A DNA stretch of 44,609 nt from NCBI GenBank assembly GCA_947465395.1, contig CANIAL010000016.1:1-44609 (forward strand), read 5' to 3'. Below are positions 32,942 through 40,969 of this stretch, in pieces. The DNA comes from Alphaproteobacteria bacterium. Lineage in GTDB: Bacteria; Pseudomonadota; Alphaproteobacteria; Micropepsales; Micropepsaceae. The position numbers were made by a program, and so were the translations under genes. The notes under the pieces are model-generated. The model saw nothing but the letters and a program-made list of their open reading frames with translations. It did no database searches and had not been told where the DNA came from. Position 1 is the first letter of the stretch. Every line of letters begins with the position of its first letter.

Positions 32942-34125
32942 TGTGCGGCTGCCTTTGTTTCAAATGAAGATGCGGCCTTGGACAACAGCGCCATGCCTTC
33001 GCGCGCCTCGGCCTCCGTTAATGTCAGGGGCGGCAACAGGCGCACCACATTGTCGCCCGCCGGAAGCACCAAGATGCCCGCCGTGCGCGCCGCGTTGATG
33101 AAATCGCCATTGGGCACTTTCATCTTCAGGCCCAGCATCAGCCCCTGCCCCCGCACGCTTTCAATCACGTTCGGGTGTTCAGCGGCCAGCGCGCCCAGTT
33201 GCTGCGACAGATAATTGGCGGTCTTGTTCACCTGATCCAGGAAGCCCGGCGCCAGGAACAGATCCATCGCCGCATTGCCCACCGCCATGGCCAGCGGATT
33301 GCCGCCATAGGTGGTGCCGTGCGTGCCGACGGTCATGCCCTTGGCCGCTTCCGCGGTGGCCAGGCACGCCCCCAGCGGAAAGCCGCCGCCAATGCCCTTG
33401 GCCACGCACATGATGTCCGGCTCCACGCCGCTCCATTCATGGGCGAAAAGCTTGCCGGTGCGGCCCATGCCGGTCTGCACTTCGTCAAAGATCAGCAGCA
33501 TGCCCTTTTCGTCGCAGAGCTTGCGAAGGGCGCGCAAATAATCCGGCGCAAGCGGGCGGATGCCGCCTTCGCCCTGGATGGGTTCGATCATCAATGCCGC
33601 GGTCTTGTCGGTGATGGCTGCTTTCAAGGCGTCCAGGTCGCCCGCCGGCACCTGGTCGAAACCCGAAACCTTGGGGCCGAAGCCTTCCAGATATTTTTCC
33701 TGGCCGCCCGCCGCGATGCCGCCAAGCGTGCGGCCATGAAAGGCGCCGGTGAAAGTGATGATGTGGAAACGTTCCGGCTGACCGTTCACGAAATGATAGC
33801 GCCGCGCCATCTTGAAGGCGCACTCGCAGGCTTCGCTGCCCGAATTGGTGAAGAACACCGTGTCGGCAAAACTATGCGCCACCAGCTTGGCGGCCAGCGA
33901 TTCCTGCCCCGGAACCCGGTAAAGGTTCGAGGTGTGCCAGAGCTTGCCCGCCTGCTGCGTCAGCGCCGCCACCAGGGCGGGGTGCGAATGGCCGAATGCG
34001 GCGACCCCGATGCCCGCGCCAAAGTCGAGATAGCGCCGCCCGTCTTCCGCCACCAGCCATGCGCCCTCGCCGCGGACAAAGGCGATGTCCGTGCGGGCAA
34101 AGGTGGGAAGCAATACGGGAAACAC
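32938..34125 (-). CDS. argD: Acetylornithine aminotransferase
   Basis: A 395-residue class III aminotransferase. PLP-binding features are [17 protein letters not shown], the Asp in [16 protein letters not shown], and the Lys in [13 protein letters not shown]. It makes N-acetylornithine from the semialdehyde in arginine synthesis and often serves also as succinyldiaminopimelate aminotransferase. The start is GTG at 34125. The argD-argF pair, coupled, followed by hslO, is a common alphaproteobacterial arrangement. It is divergent from gcrA with 218 bases between. Confidence 0.96.
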   Translation of the reverse strand: MFPVLLPTFARTDIAFVRGEGAWLVAEDGRRYLDFGAGIGVAAFGHSHPALVAALTQQAGKLWHTSNLYRVPGQESLAAKLVAHSFADTVFFTNSGSEACECAFKMARRYHFVNGQPERFHIITFTGAFHGRTLGGIAAGGQEKYLEGFGPKVSGFDQVPAGDLDALKAAITDKTAALMIEPIQGEGGIRPLAPDYLRALRKLCDEKGMLLIFDEVQTGMGRTGKLFAHEWSGVEPDIMCVAKGIGGGFPLGACLATAEAAKGMTVGTHGTTYGGNPLAMAVGNAAMDLFLAPGFLDQVNKTANYLSQQLGALAAEHPNVIESVRGQGLMLGLKMKVPNGDFINAARTAGILVLPAGDNVVRLLPPLTLTEAEAREGMALLSKAASSFETKAAAQ

Positions 34126-34343
34126 GGGAATCGCCTGTCTGTGGATGGAATGAAGGGGCTGCTTATCGGACGTTCATGGCCCTTTTGCTACCCCCGGGGA
34201 GGCAAGGCAGGGGCGCTTGGGGAGCGGGAATCATGTGGACAAGCACTGGTGGGCCGCGCCCGCCGCTTGTGCGTTCCCGTGCCCACGCTACGATATCTTG
34301 TGGCCCAAAGACGCTGAAACCGGGCCAAGGGGGAGCCATTTCC

Positions 34344-34808
34344 ATGAACCAGCTCAACTGGTCCGACGACCGGGTCGAACAGCTCAAGACGCTCTGGACC
34401 GAGGGGCTTTCCGCCAGCCAGATCGCCCGCGCCCTGGGCGGGGTCACCCGCAACGCCGTGATCGGAAAGGTTCACCGCCTGGGCCTGGCCGGCAGGGCCA
34501 GCCCGTCGCGCAGCGACCGCCCCCGCATGCCCATGGCCCCCAAGGCGCCCGGCATGCGCTTGCCCGTGGTCGCCGCCCCGGTGGTGGAGGAAGATCCGCT
34601 GCAGCTTGAGGACGGCAATTTCGCCACCGTCTTGACCATTTCCGACCGCATGTGCCGCTGGCCCATCGGCGATCCCGCCGCCAGCGAGTTTCATTTCTGC
34701 GGCCGCAATCCCAAATCCGGTTCGCCCTATTGCGAGGCGCATGCCCGCAAGGCGTATCAGCCGCAACAGGCGCGGCGGACGACCGACAAAGGCCGGATGA
34801 CGGGGTAA
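34344..34808 (+). CDS. gcrA: Cell-cycle regulator GcrA
   Basis: A 154-residue GcrA protein from ATG 34344. The N-terminal DNA-binding helix-turn-helix is LNWSDDRVEQLKTLWTEGLS, followed by ASQIARALGG and VTRNAVIGKVHRLGLAG, near identical in style to the Caulobacter protein. The C-terminal sigma70-interacting part has the CRWPIGDPAASEFHFCG and YCEAHARKAYQP blocks with cysteines. GcrA binds RNA polymerase sigma-70 and activates promoters with CcrM-methylated GANTC sites. This is an alphaproteobacterial hallmark. The next gene follows within 6 bases. Confidence 0.96.
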   Translation: MNQLNWSDDRVEQLKTLWTEGLSASQIARALGGVTRNAVIGKVHRLGLAGRASPSRSDRPRMPMAPKAPGMRLPVVAAPVVEEDPLQLEDGNFATVLTISDRMCRWPIGDPAASEFHFCGRNPKSGSPYCEAHARKAYQPQQARRTTDKGRMTG

Positions 34809-34814
34809 GCCCCT

Positions 34815-35645
34815 ATGGGCGACGCCAAGCGCAGGCGTGCGGAAATCGCGCGCCTGAAAGCCCTGTCGCCGGAACAGCGCCAGGAAAGAGAAGACGAAGC
34901 CTGTCTTCAAAAGGGAATTGATCCCAAAAAGGCCTTTACCGATTCGGGCGACATCCTTGCCATGGCGCGCCGCCTGCACGCGCATTTTGAGCAGGCCAAG
35001 GCGACACGGAACATTGATGTCGCGGTCCAGTACCTGCTTCAGAAAGTTGACGGCTCGGTTTACAGCCTCAGGGACATTCCCATCGCGTGCGGAAAAGGCT
35101 GCTCTCATTGCTGCACCGCCTGGGTCAGCGTTTCAGCACCCGAAGCGCTGTATTTGGCCAAGCTGATAACGGCGATGGGCCAGGCCGCGATGGACAGGGT
35201 CCGTGCGGTGCATGCGGCGACCAGGGAAATTGAATTCGAGGTTCGAATCCAGCATCCCCATGACTGCCCCATGCTGCAGGACAATCTTTGCACGATTTAT
35301 GAAAACCGCCCCAAATCCTGCCGGCAAGCCGTCTCCGGCGATAGCAATGCCTGCGCCCGGGCCTTTCGCAATATCACAAATGAGACAATACCGACGCCCG
35401 TGATGTATGCCGGAACGCGTGCGATGTATTCTGCCGCGCTATATGCCGCGCTGTCGCGGTCCGCACTGGAAACCGGGGCTTATGAATTCAGTGCAGCCAT
35501 AACGCGCGTCCTGGATACACCGGATGCCGAACGGCGATGGCTGGAAGGCGAAGATATTTTCAACGGCGTGTTGAGAGAACGAACAAGCTCAAGCGATTTC
35601 ACCAATCAGGTTGATTTTGTTCGCAGCGAGGCTTTTGGAAATTAG
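34815..35645 (+). CDS. YkgJ-family cysteine-cluster protein
   Basis: A 276-residue protein with the YkgJ cysteine cluster, thought to bind zinc or an iron-sulfur centre: ACGKGCSHCCTAWVSVS, HDCPMLQDNLCTIYENRPKS and CRQAV, DSNACARAF. The N-terminus (MGDAKRRRAEIARLKALSPE) is basic and helical. The function is unknown. The base composition is visibly lower in GC than in gcrA or phoB on either side, which may mean recent acquisition. It follows gcrA by 6 bases and is probably co-transcribed with it. Confidence 0.8.
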   Translation: MGDAKRRRAEIARLKALSPEQRQEREDEACLQKGIDPKKAFTDSGDILAMARRLHAHFEQAKATRNIDVAVQYLLQKVDGSVYSLRDIPIACGKGCSHCCTAWVSVSAPEALYLAKLITAMGQAAMDRVRAVHAATREIEFEVRIQHPHDCPMLQDNLCTIYENRPKSCRQAVSGDSNACARAFRNITNETIPTPVMYAGTRAMYSAALYAALSRSALETGAYEFSAAITRVLDTPDAERRWLEGEDIFNGVLRERTSSSDFTNQVDFVRSEAFGN

Positions 35646-35670
35646 CGTTCACAGGCGCAAAGCCCGGCGG

Positions 35671-36381
35671 TCAGGACGCTGCGGCGACGGCGCCCGTCTC
35701 GTCCAGCGAATAGCCGGCGGAGCGCACGGTGCGGATCGGGTCGGCCGTGCCTTCCACATTCAGCGCCTTGCGAAGCCGCCCCACATGCACGTCCACGGTG
35801 CGGGCCTCGACATAGACATCGCTGCCCCAGACCGCATCCAATAATTGCTCGCGGCTGAAAACACGGCCCGGATGCTGGATCAGATGCTCAAGCAATTTGT
35901 ACTCGGTGGGACCCAGATGCACTTCGGTTCCGGCGCGGCGCACCCGGTGGGTGGCGCGGTCCATTTCCAGGTCGCCCGCCTTCACCACGTCTTCGGCCAG
36001 GGACGGGCGGATGCGGCGCAGCACGGCGCGCAGCCGCGCCAGCAATTCTGTCATGGCGAAAGGCTTGGTGAGGTAATCATCGGCGCCGGTATCAAGCCCG
36101 CGCACGCGGTCGCTTTCCTCGCCCCGCGCCGTCAGCATGATGATGGGGACGTTGCGGGTTTCCTGGCGCGCACGCAGGCGGCGGCAAACCTCGATGCCTG
36201 ATAATTGCGGCAGCATCCAGTCCAGCAGCACCAGGTCGGGCGTTTCTTCAGCGGCCACCAGCAGGGCTTCCTCGCCATCCTGGGCTTCCAGCACGCGATA
36301 GCCTTCGCGCTCAAGATTATAGCGCAGCAGGGTCACCAGCGCGCTTTCATCCTCGGCGATCAGGATCGCGGGCTTGCTCAC
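35671..36381 (-). CDS. phoB: Phosphate regulon response regulator
   Basis: A 236-residue OmpR-family regulator. The receiver domain has acidic pocket EDE, phospho-acceptor Asp in LVLLDWMLP, Thr in MLTARG and Lys in YLTKPF. The winged-helix part has TEYKLLEHLIQHPGRVFSREQLL and RTVDVHVGRLRKAL. PhoB activates phosphate-starvation genes at Pho boxes (two CTGTCAT-like direct repeats). It overlaps phoU by ATGA at 36378-36381 and lies last in the cluster from phoR. Confidence 0.95.
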   Translation of the reverse strand: MSKPAILIAEDESALVTLLRYNLEREGYRVLEAQDGEEALLVAAEETPDLVLLDWMLPQLSGIEVCRRLRARQETRNVPIIMLTARGEESDRVRGLDTGADDYLTKPFAMTELLARLRAVLRRIRPSLAEDVVKAGDLEMDRATHRVRRAGTEVHLGPTEYKLLEHLIQHPGRVFSREQLLDAVWGSDVYVEARTVDVHVGRLRKALNVEGTADPIRTVRSAGYSLDETGAVAAAS

Positions 36382-37094
36382 TTCGGCGCCTCATAGGCCA
36401 TGCTGGTCTCGCTGGTGGTGTCCGCCTTGGGCCGGCTGGCCGTCAGGTGATCCGCCTTGACCATATGATACACCACTTCGGCGATGTTGGTGGCATGGTC
36501 GCCGCAGCGTTCGATATTCTTGGCCACGAACAAAAGATGGGTGCAAAGCCCGATCGTGCGGGGGTCTTCCATCATGTAGGTGAGGAGTTCCCGGAACAGG
36601 CTGTTGTAGATTTCGTCAATCTCGCCGTCCTGGCCCCAGACCGATTCGGCCTTGGTGGCGTCGCGGGCGCCATAAGCGTCCAGCACATTCTTGAGCTGGG
36701 CCTGGGCCTGGCGGCCCATGCGGGCCAGGCTCTGTGTCAGGCGCAGCGGCGGCTCGCGGTTCAGGACCAGCGCGCGCTTGGCGATGTTGCGGGCAAGATC
36801 CCCGATGCGTTCCAGCTCGGCCGCCGTCTTGATGGCGCCCAGCGTGTCGCGCAGGTCAACCGCCATGGGCTGGCGCAGCGCCAGAAGCATCAGCGCCTTT
36901 TCCTCGATCTCCTGTTGCAGGGCGTCAATCACGGCATCGCCGCCCACTGCACGTTCGGCGGCCACGCTGTCGCGGCGTGAGATGGCGTCCATGGCGGAGG
37001 CGAACTGCGCTTCCGTCAGTCCGCCCATGCGCGCCACCAGCGCGGAAAGCGACTGCAACTGTTCGGCAAAGGAACGGACGGTGTGTTCTGTCAT
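36378..37094 (-). CDS. phoU: Phosphate signalling protein PhoU
   Basis: A 238-residue PhoU with two three-helix repeats, each with the metal/phosphate-site pattern: ERIGDLARNIAKRA and ERCGDHATNIAEVVYHMV. It links the Pst transporter to PhoR and keeps the regulon off when phosphate is ample. It sits between phoR and phoB. In many alphas pstSCAB lies between phoR and phoU; that block is absent here, with only 76 bases between phoR and phoU. Confidence 0.95.
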   Translation of the reverse strand: MTEHTVRSFAEQLQSLSALVARMGGLTEAQFASAMDAISRRDSVAAERAVGGDAVIDALQQEIEEKALMLLALRQPMAVDLRDTLGAIKTAAELERIGDLARNIAKRALVLNREPPLRLTQSLARMGRQAQAQLKNVLDAYGARDATKAESVWGQDGEIDEIYNSLFRELLTYMMEDPRTIGLCTHLLFVAKNIERCGDHATNIAEVVYHMVKADHLTASRPKADTTSETSMAYEAPK

Positions 37095-37170
37095 GTTTCA
37101 GGCCGCTTGAATCTGTTCTTTGATCTCTGGGGCCGGGATAGACCGGCCACGCCAATCCTATGCGACGAAT

Positions 37171-38448
37171 TTATAACACTTGCGTGACAGCGGCGGATTC
37201 CGGCTCTTTTGCCGGGTTTTCGGCGGGCGGAAACAGTACCGTAAAGCTGGACCCCTCCCCCAATCGGCTCTCGATCCGCAGCTTTCCCCGATGGCGGCCC
37301 ACAATGTGTTTGACGATGGCCAGGCCCAGCCCGGTGCCGCCCCGCTCGCGCGAGCGCTTCACATCCACCCGATAGAAGCGCTCGGTCAGCCGCGCCAGCG
37401 CATCGGCAGGAATGCCTTCGCCGTCATCGCGCACCGATGCGGCCCATTGCCCACCCGGCGCCTCAGCAAGGCCGACCCAGACATGGCCGCCTTCCTTGCC
37501 ATACTTGATGGCGTTCTGGATCAGGTTCTGGAAAAGCTGGATCAGCTCGTCGCGCGCGCCGATGATGGCGCCCGCGTCCGGCGCCGCTTCCACGACAATG
37601 GCGACGGCTGCGCTGCGCGCCAGCGGCATCAGGCCCGACGCCGCTTCCTTCAATATATCCGCCAGCGCCAGCCGGTCCACCGGCGGCACATGTTCATTCT
37701 GCTCGATGCGGCTGAGAGACAGGAGATCATCAATCAGGCGGCGCATGCGGCCCACCTGAACGCTCATGATTTCCAGGAATTCCTCGCGCGCCTTTTCATC
37801 ATCGCGGGCATGGCCGCGCAGCGTGTCAATGAAGCCGGTCACGGCGGCCAGGGGGGTGCGCAGTTCATGGGACGCATTGGCCACGAAATCGGCCCGCATG
37901 CGCTCGCCAATGCGGATGGCGGTCAGGTCATGCAGCAGCAGCGCCAGCACGGGCGGGGCGTCATTCACCCGCGCCAGGTAAGCCTGGTAATGCCGCTCCA
38001 TCGGCACAGGCTGGCTGAAGGACACCGGCGCCGCCGCCTCGCCCCGGGCCGCGCTGGCGATGGCGTCCAGCAATTCGGGATTGCGCAGGACTGCGCTGAC
38101 AGGCTTGCGCTCCGACCCCGGGCCGGTAAAGGCGCGCATGGCATCGTTGACGAACAGCACGCGCTGGCGCGCATCCAGCAGCATCACGGGGGCGGGAAAT
38201 TCGCCCAGCAGCAACCGCACCGGCAGCGGCAAGATCACCGACAAATCGTCCGGCGGCATGGAGGTTTGCGGCAGCATGGTTTCCTGGAAAACCACGAAAC
38301 GGGTGATGATGGCGGTCGCCAGCACCAGCGCCAGCCCGGCCCAGAGCGCGCCGGTGCCGATGGCCAGCAGCGCCGCCGCCGCCAGCATGCCGGCCGCGAA
38401 CGGCCACAGCCGGGCGCGCAGCCAGGCGATCATGATGGCAAGGTCCAT
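37171..38448 (-). CDS. phoR: Phosphate regulon sensor histidine kinase
   Basis: A 425-residue membrane kinase of the PhoR type. Two N-terminal membrane helices are near residues 8-50 (LWPFAAGMLAAAALLAIGTG, LVLATAIITRFVVF). A PAS domain follows (MLLDARQRVLFVNDAM). The HisKA phospho-acceptor is in DFVANASHELRTPLAAVTGF. N, G1, F and G2 boxes are NLIQNAIKYG, DDGEGIP, FYRVD and GTGLGLAIVKHIVGRH. It phosphorylates PhoB under phosphate limitation. Its end overlaps a Pho-box-like sequence ahead of phoU. It starts 15 bases after arfB. Confidence 0.94.
   Translation of the reverse strand: MDLAIMIAWLRARLWPFAAGMLAAAALLAIGTGALWAGLALVLATAIITRFVVFQETMLPQTSMPPDDLSVILPLPVRLLLGEFPAPVMLLDARQRVLFVNDAMRAFTGPGSERKPVSAVLRNPELLDAIASAARGEAAAPVSFSQPVPMERHYQAYLARVNDAPPVLALLLHDLTAIRIGERMRADFVANASHELRTPLAAVTGFIDTLRGHARDDEKAREEFLEIMSVQVGRMRRLIDDLLSLSRIEQNEHVPPVDRLALADILKEAASGLMPLARSAAVAIVVEAAPDAGAIIGARDELIQLFQNLIQNAIKYGKEGGHVWVGLAEAPGGQWAASVRDDGEGIPADALARLTERFYRVDVKRSRERGGTGLGLAIVKHIVGRHRGKLRIESRLGEGSSFTVLFPPAENPAKEPESAAVTQVL
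37173..37190 (-). promoter_or_regulatory. Candidate Pho box within the phoR 3' end
   Basis: On the minus strand CTGTCAC-GCAA-GTGTTAT has 11 of 14 matches to the CTGTCAT-N4-CTGTCAT Pho-box pattern. It covers the last codons of phoR and lies 79 bases before the phoU start. It could allow PhoB to raise phoU-phoB separately. The match is imperfect and the bases are also coding. Confidence 0.3.
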
Positions 38449-38463
38449 GCGCGCATCATAGCG

Positions 38464-38901
38464 TCAATCATCGCCGGGTTTGTTACGGTTTTTCTTCAGG
38501 CTGGCGCGGCGCTGCTTGGCCTGTGTGTGACGCTTCTTGCTGGCCAGGGTGGGGCGGGTGGGTTTGCGGGGCTTGGGCGGGGTGGCGGCTTCTTCAACCA
38601 GCTCGGCCAGGCGGGCACGGGCGTCGGCGCGGTTGCGTTCCTGTTCGCGGAAGCGCCGCGCGGTCAGGACAAGCACGCCCTCCTGGGTCAGGCGCGATCC
38701 GGCCAGCTTCATGAGACGAACACGCGTGGGGACATCAAGGCTGGGGCTGCGCACAACGTCAAAGCGCAACTGCACGGCGCTGGCGACCTTGTTGACATTC
38801 TGGCCGCCGGGACCCGAGGACTGGATGAAGCTTTCCTCCAGCTCGCTTTCGGGGATGAAGAGTCCAGGTTTGACGATAATGCCGCGCATGGCGGCACTCA
38901 T
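38464..38901 (-). CDS. arfB: Alternative ribosome-rescue factor ArfB (peptidyl-tRNA hydrolase)
   Basis: A 145-residue class-I-release-factor-like protein without codon-recognition domains. The catalytic GGQ is in SSGPGGQNVNKVASAV, followed by QLRFDV and the rescue tail rich in Lys/Arg (LASKKRHTQAKQRRASLKKNR). The tail inserts into the mRNA channel of stalled ribosomes, which ArfB then frees. The gene is in a co-oriented cluster, three bases after cheR and 15 before phoR. Met5 at 38889 is a possible alternative start. Confidence 0.94.
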   Translation of the reverse strand: MSAAMRGIIVKPGLFIPESELEESFIQSSGPGGQNVNKVASAVQLRFDVVRSPSLDVPTRVRLMKLAGSRLTQEGVLVLTARRFREQERNRADARARLAELVEEAATPPKPRKPTRPTLASKKRHTQAKQRRASLKKNRNKPGDD

Positions 38902-38904
38902 ACC

Positions 38905-39726
38905 TTATCCAACAGCGCGAAGGGAGGGCGGTTGGACCGGCGTGCAGAAACCGGCTTCAATTTCGCGGTAAGCGTCCGAAGCCACTCGCTCGGTGGCGCC
39001 CAAGAGCAGCACGCCGTCCGGCGACAGGGTTTCGGCCATGCGGTCCAGAACCGATGTGCGGGTGGCCGGATCGAAATAGAACAGCACGTTGCGGCACAGG
39101 ATCAGGTCCAGGTCGCCAAGCCAGCCATAGGAATCCAGCAGATTGAAGCGGCGGAATTTGACCATCGCCTTCAGGCGAGGCGAAATGGTGAAACCGCTTT
39201 CCTGGGCGCGAAAATGCCGGGCGATGTCCTCGAACGACAATCCGCGCTGCAATTCAAACTGGGTGTAATGGCCCGCTTGCGCGCGGGCCAGCGCCTCGCC
39301 CGACAAATCGGTGGCGATCAGGTCGACCTGCCAGCCGCGCGCCGCCAGGTCCAGGCCATCCAGCATCATCGCCAGCGAATAGACTTCCTGGCCCGATGAC
39401 GCCGCTGCCGACCAGATGCGAAGCCGCTTGTCGCGGGCGCGCGCCTGCATCAATTTTGGAAGGACATGGGTTTGCAGCCGCGTGAACTGGTGCGAGTCGC
39501 GGAAGAAGCAGGTCTCGTTGACCATCATGGCCTCGATCACCGCATCGGCCAGGCCTTCGCAGTCCAGGCGCAATTCCTGGAACAGCGGCTCCAGGCTGCG
39601 AAAGCCGAAGCGGCGCATCACCGGCTCCAGCCTTCGCATGGCCAGGGTCGCTTTTTCCTGCGTGAGGATCAGCCCGGCCCGGCGCCGTAGCAACCGCGCC
39701 AGATATGAAAAATCATCGGCGCGCAT
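38905..39726 (-). CDS. cheR: CheR-type chemoreceptor methyltransferase
   Basis: A 273-residue SAM-dependent methyltransferase of the CheR family. It has the N-terminal helical domain (FSYLARLLRRRAGLILTQEK), then NETCFFRDSHQF, and SAM-binding LRIWSAAASSGQEVYSLAMML and LIATDLS. The LDLILCRNVLFYFDPATR motif is typical. CheR methylates glutamates on chemoreceptors. No receptors, cheA or cheW are in the window. The position next to a CheY-like gene and chpT suggests a role in a related signalling cluster. It starts 7 bases after the upstream gene. Confidence 0.93.
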   Translation of the reverse strand: MRADDFSYLARLLRRRAGLILTQEKATLAMRRLEPVMRRFGFRSLEPLFQELRLDCEGLADAVIEAMMVNETCFFRDSHQFTRLQTHVLPKLMQARARDKRLRIWSAAASSGQEVYSLAMMLDGLDLAARGWQVDLIATDLSGEALARAQAGHYTQFELQRGLSFEDIARHFRAQESGFTISPRLKAMVKFRRFNLLDSYGWLGDLDLILCRNVLFYFDPATRTSVLDRMAETLSPDGVLLLGATERVASDAYREIEAGFCTPVQPPSLRAVG

Positions 39727-39733
39727 GGTGGGT

Positions 39734-40102
39734 TCAGGCGGCGTTGCCCAGTTCGGCCAGCTTGGCGCGCAGCGCCGTCCGGTCGAAGGGCTTCATGATG
39801 TAATTGTCGGCGCCCGCCGCCATGGCATGGGCGATTTCATTGGCGTCATTCTCGGTGGTGCAAAAGAGAATCTTGGGATGGCCGCCGCCGGGCTGGCCGC
39901 GCACGCTTTTCACGAACTCGACGCCCGCCATGCTGGGCAGGTTCCAGTCCAGGAAAATGATGTCGGGCATTTTCTCGTGGCAGGAGCGCAGGGCCGTCAT
40001 GCCGTCTTCGGCTTCGCCGATGACGAATTCCATTTCTTCCATGATGCGGCGCGCGACGGTACGGATGACGCGGCTGTCGTCAACGACAAGGCAATGTTTC
40101 AT
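39734..40102 (-). CDS. Single-domain CheY-like response regulator
   Basis: A 122-residue receiver-only protein. The acidic pair is in CLVVDDSRVIR, the phospho-acceptor Asp in IIFLDWNLP, Thr in LFCTTEND and Lys in YIMKPFD. No output domain is present. In this setting it may receive phosphate from ChpT or act on the motor. The FLDWNLP style is common among alphaproteobacterial CheY proteins. It is transcribed with cheR (7-base gap) and chpT upstream (86 bases). Confidence 0.93.
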   Translation of the reverse strand: MKHCLVVDDSRVIRTVARRIMEEMEFVIGEAEDGMTALRSCHEKMPDIIFLDWNLPSMAGVEFVKSVRGQPGGGHPKILFCTTENDANEIAHAMAAGADNYIMKPFDRTALRAKLAELGNAA

Positions 40103-40188
40103 GGACGGACCCTCACTGAAGCCGTGAAGCCTAGTCCCGGAAGGTTAAAAGGGGCTTTCCAGCGTGCGGTTTGAGGGCGTTTGAGACC

Positions 40189-40809
40189 TTAACCGGCGGT
40201 CAATTCCACCAGGGCCTCGGAGAATGTCAGGGTCAGCCCGGCATTGACGCTGCGCGACAGGCGATGGGTCAGGAAGGGCTGGATGCCGCGCGCATCCACG
40301 GGACCGGAAAGCTGCTCGCCGCGCAGGGCTTTTTCCACCTCTTCCGAGACGCGGGCATAGGCGCCCGCGGCCCGCACCTTGAAGCTGGGCGCCGCGCCAT
40401 CGGCGCTGGCCGTCACCGTGACGGCGCCGCCGCGCGGCAGGCAATCGGCCCCCACCAGGGTGGCGTTCATCAGGAGCTTGGCCCAGTCCTTGGGCCAGTA
40501 AGCCTTTGGCACCTGCCAATCCAGCGTGGTTTTGCCGCCTTCCAGCAGCCCCGTCACCAGGCGGCCGATTTCGCCCAGATCAAGCTCGGCGCCGGCAGAA
40601 CCTGCGGCGCCGAAGGCGATGCGCATGAACTGGATGCGAGCCAGGGCCTGGTTGGCGCTGCTGGCCACCAGCTTGAGGGCGTCTTCGCGCATGGCCGCGT
40701 CGCGCTCGTCTTCCAGGACTTCCAGGCCGTTGACCACCGCGCCCAGAGGCCCGACAAGATCGTGACAGACCCGGCTCACCATAAGAGCCGAAAACTCGAT
40801 ATCGTTCAT
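40189..40809 (-). CDS. chpT: Histidine phosphotransferase ChpT
   Basis: A 206-residue HPt protein from ATG 40809. The phospho-acceptor His16 lies in SRVCHDLVGPLGAVVNGLEVL, the ChpT/DHp-like pattern. The C-terminal half resembles a degenerate kinase ATPase fold without ATP-binding boxes, as known for the Caulobacter protein. ChpT carries phosphate from the CckA kinase to CtrA and CpdR and thus controls the cell cycle. It heads the cluster chpT-cheY-cheR-arfB-phoR-phoU-phoB. CckA and CtrA are not in the window. A perfect CtrA-type box lies 145 bases upstream, near the divergent gene. Confidence 0.88.
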   Translation of the reverse strand: MNDIEFSALMVSRVCHDLVGPLGAVVNGLEVLEDERDAAMREDALKLVASSANQALARIQFMRIAFGAAGSAGAELDLGEIGRLVTGLLEGGKTTLDWQVPKAYWPKDWAKLLMNATLVGADCLPRGGAVTVTASADGAAPSFKVRAAGAYARVSEEVEKALRGEQLSGPVDARGIQPFLTHRLSRSVNAGLTLTFSEALVELTAG

Positions 40810-40824
40810 TTTTAAACCCCCATC

Positions 40825-40893
40825 TGTCCGCCACGCCCGCAGGCGGGCTAGCGGACACCTTCCCCCGCCCAATGCTTCGCATTGCGGGGGAAG
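40825..40893. repeat. Two strong adjacent hairpins in the chpT upstream region
   Basis: The first, TGTCCGC/GCGGACA (40825-40831 with 40851-40857), has an inner GCCCGC/GCGGGC stem. The second, CTTCCCCCG/CGGGGGAAG (40859-40867 with 40885-40893), has an inner CAATGC-ttc-GCATTG. They lie between the chpT start and the divergent phosphatase. REP-type elements or a regulatory leader are both possible; no T-tract follows. Confidence 0.7.
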
Positions 40894-40953
40894 AAAGCCT
40901 GTGCTGGATTGCGGCGGGCAATCCTTTTCAAATGGTAAAGAACCCAGCGCGTC

Positions 40954-40968
40954 TTAAGGAATTGTTAA
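40954..40968. promoter_or_regulatory. Perfect CtrA-type box at the cysQ-like start
   Basis: TTAA (40954-40957), seven bases (GGAATTG), TTAA (40965-40968): an exact TTAA-N7-TTAA site ending one base before the ATG at 40970. It overlaps the AAGGA ribosome binding site of that gene and is 145 bases from chpT. It could repress the phosphatase or control chpT. An accidental match around the ribosome site is possible. Confidence 0.5.
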
Positions 40969-40969
40969 T

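Noticed and set aside
34126..34343. Two CGGGAATC (GANTC, CcrM-type) sites 100 bp apart before gcrA
   Set aside because: GANTC is expected about once per 300 bases at this composition, so two in this gap is not informative on its own.
37180..39399. 739-codon plus-strand open frame opposite phoR, arfB and cheR
   Set aside because: Three recognised genes are encoded on the other strand; the plus frame is compositional shadow.
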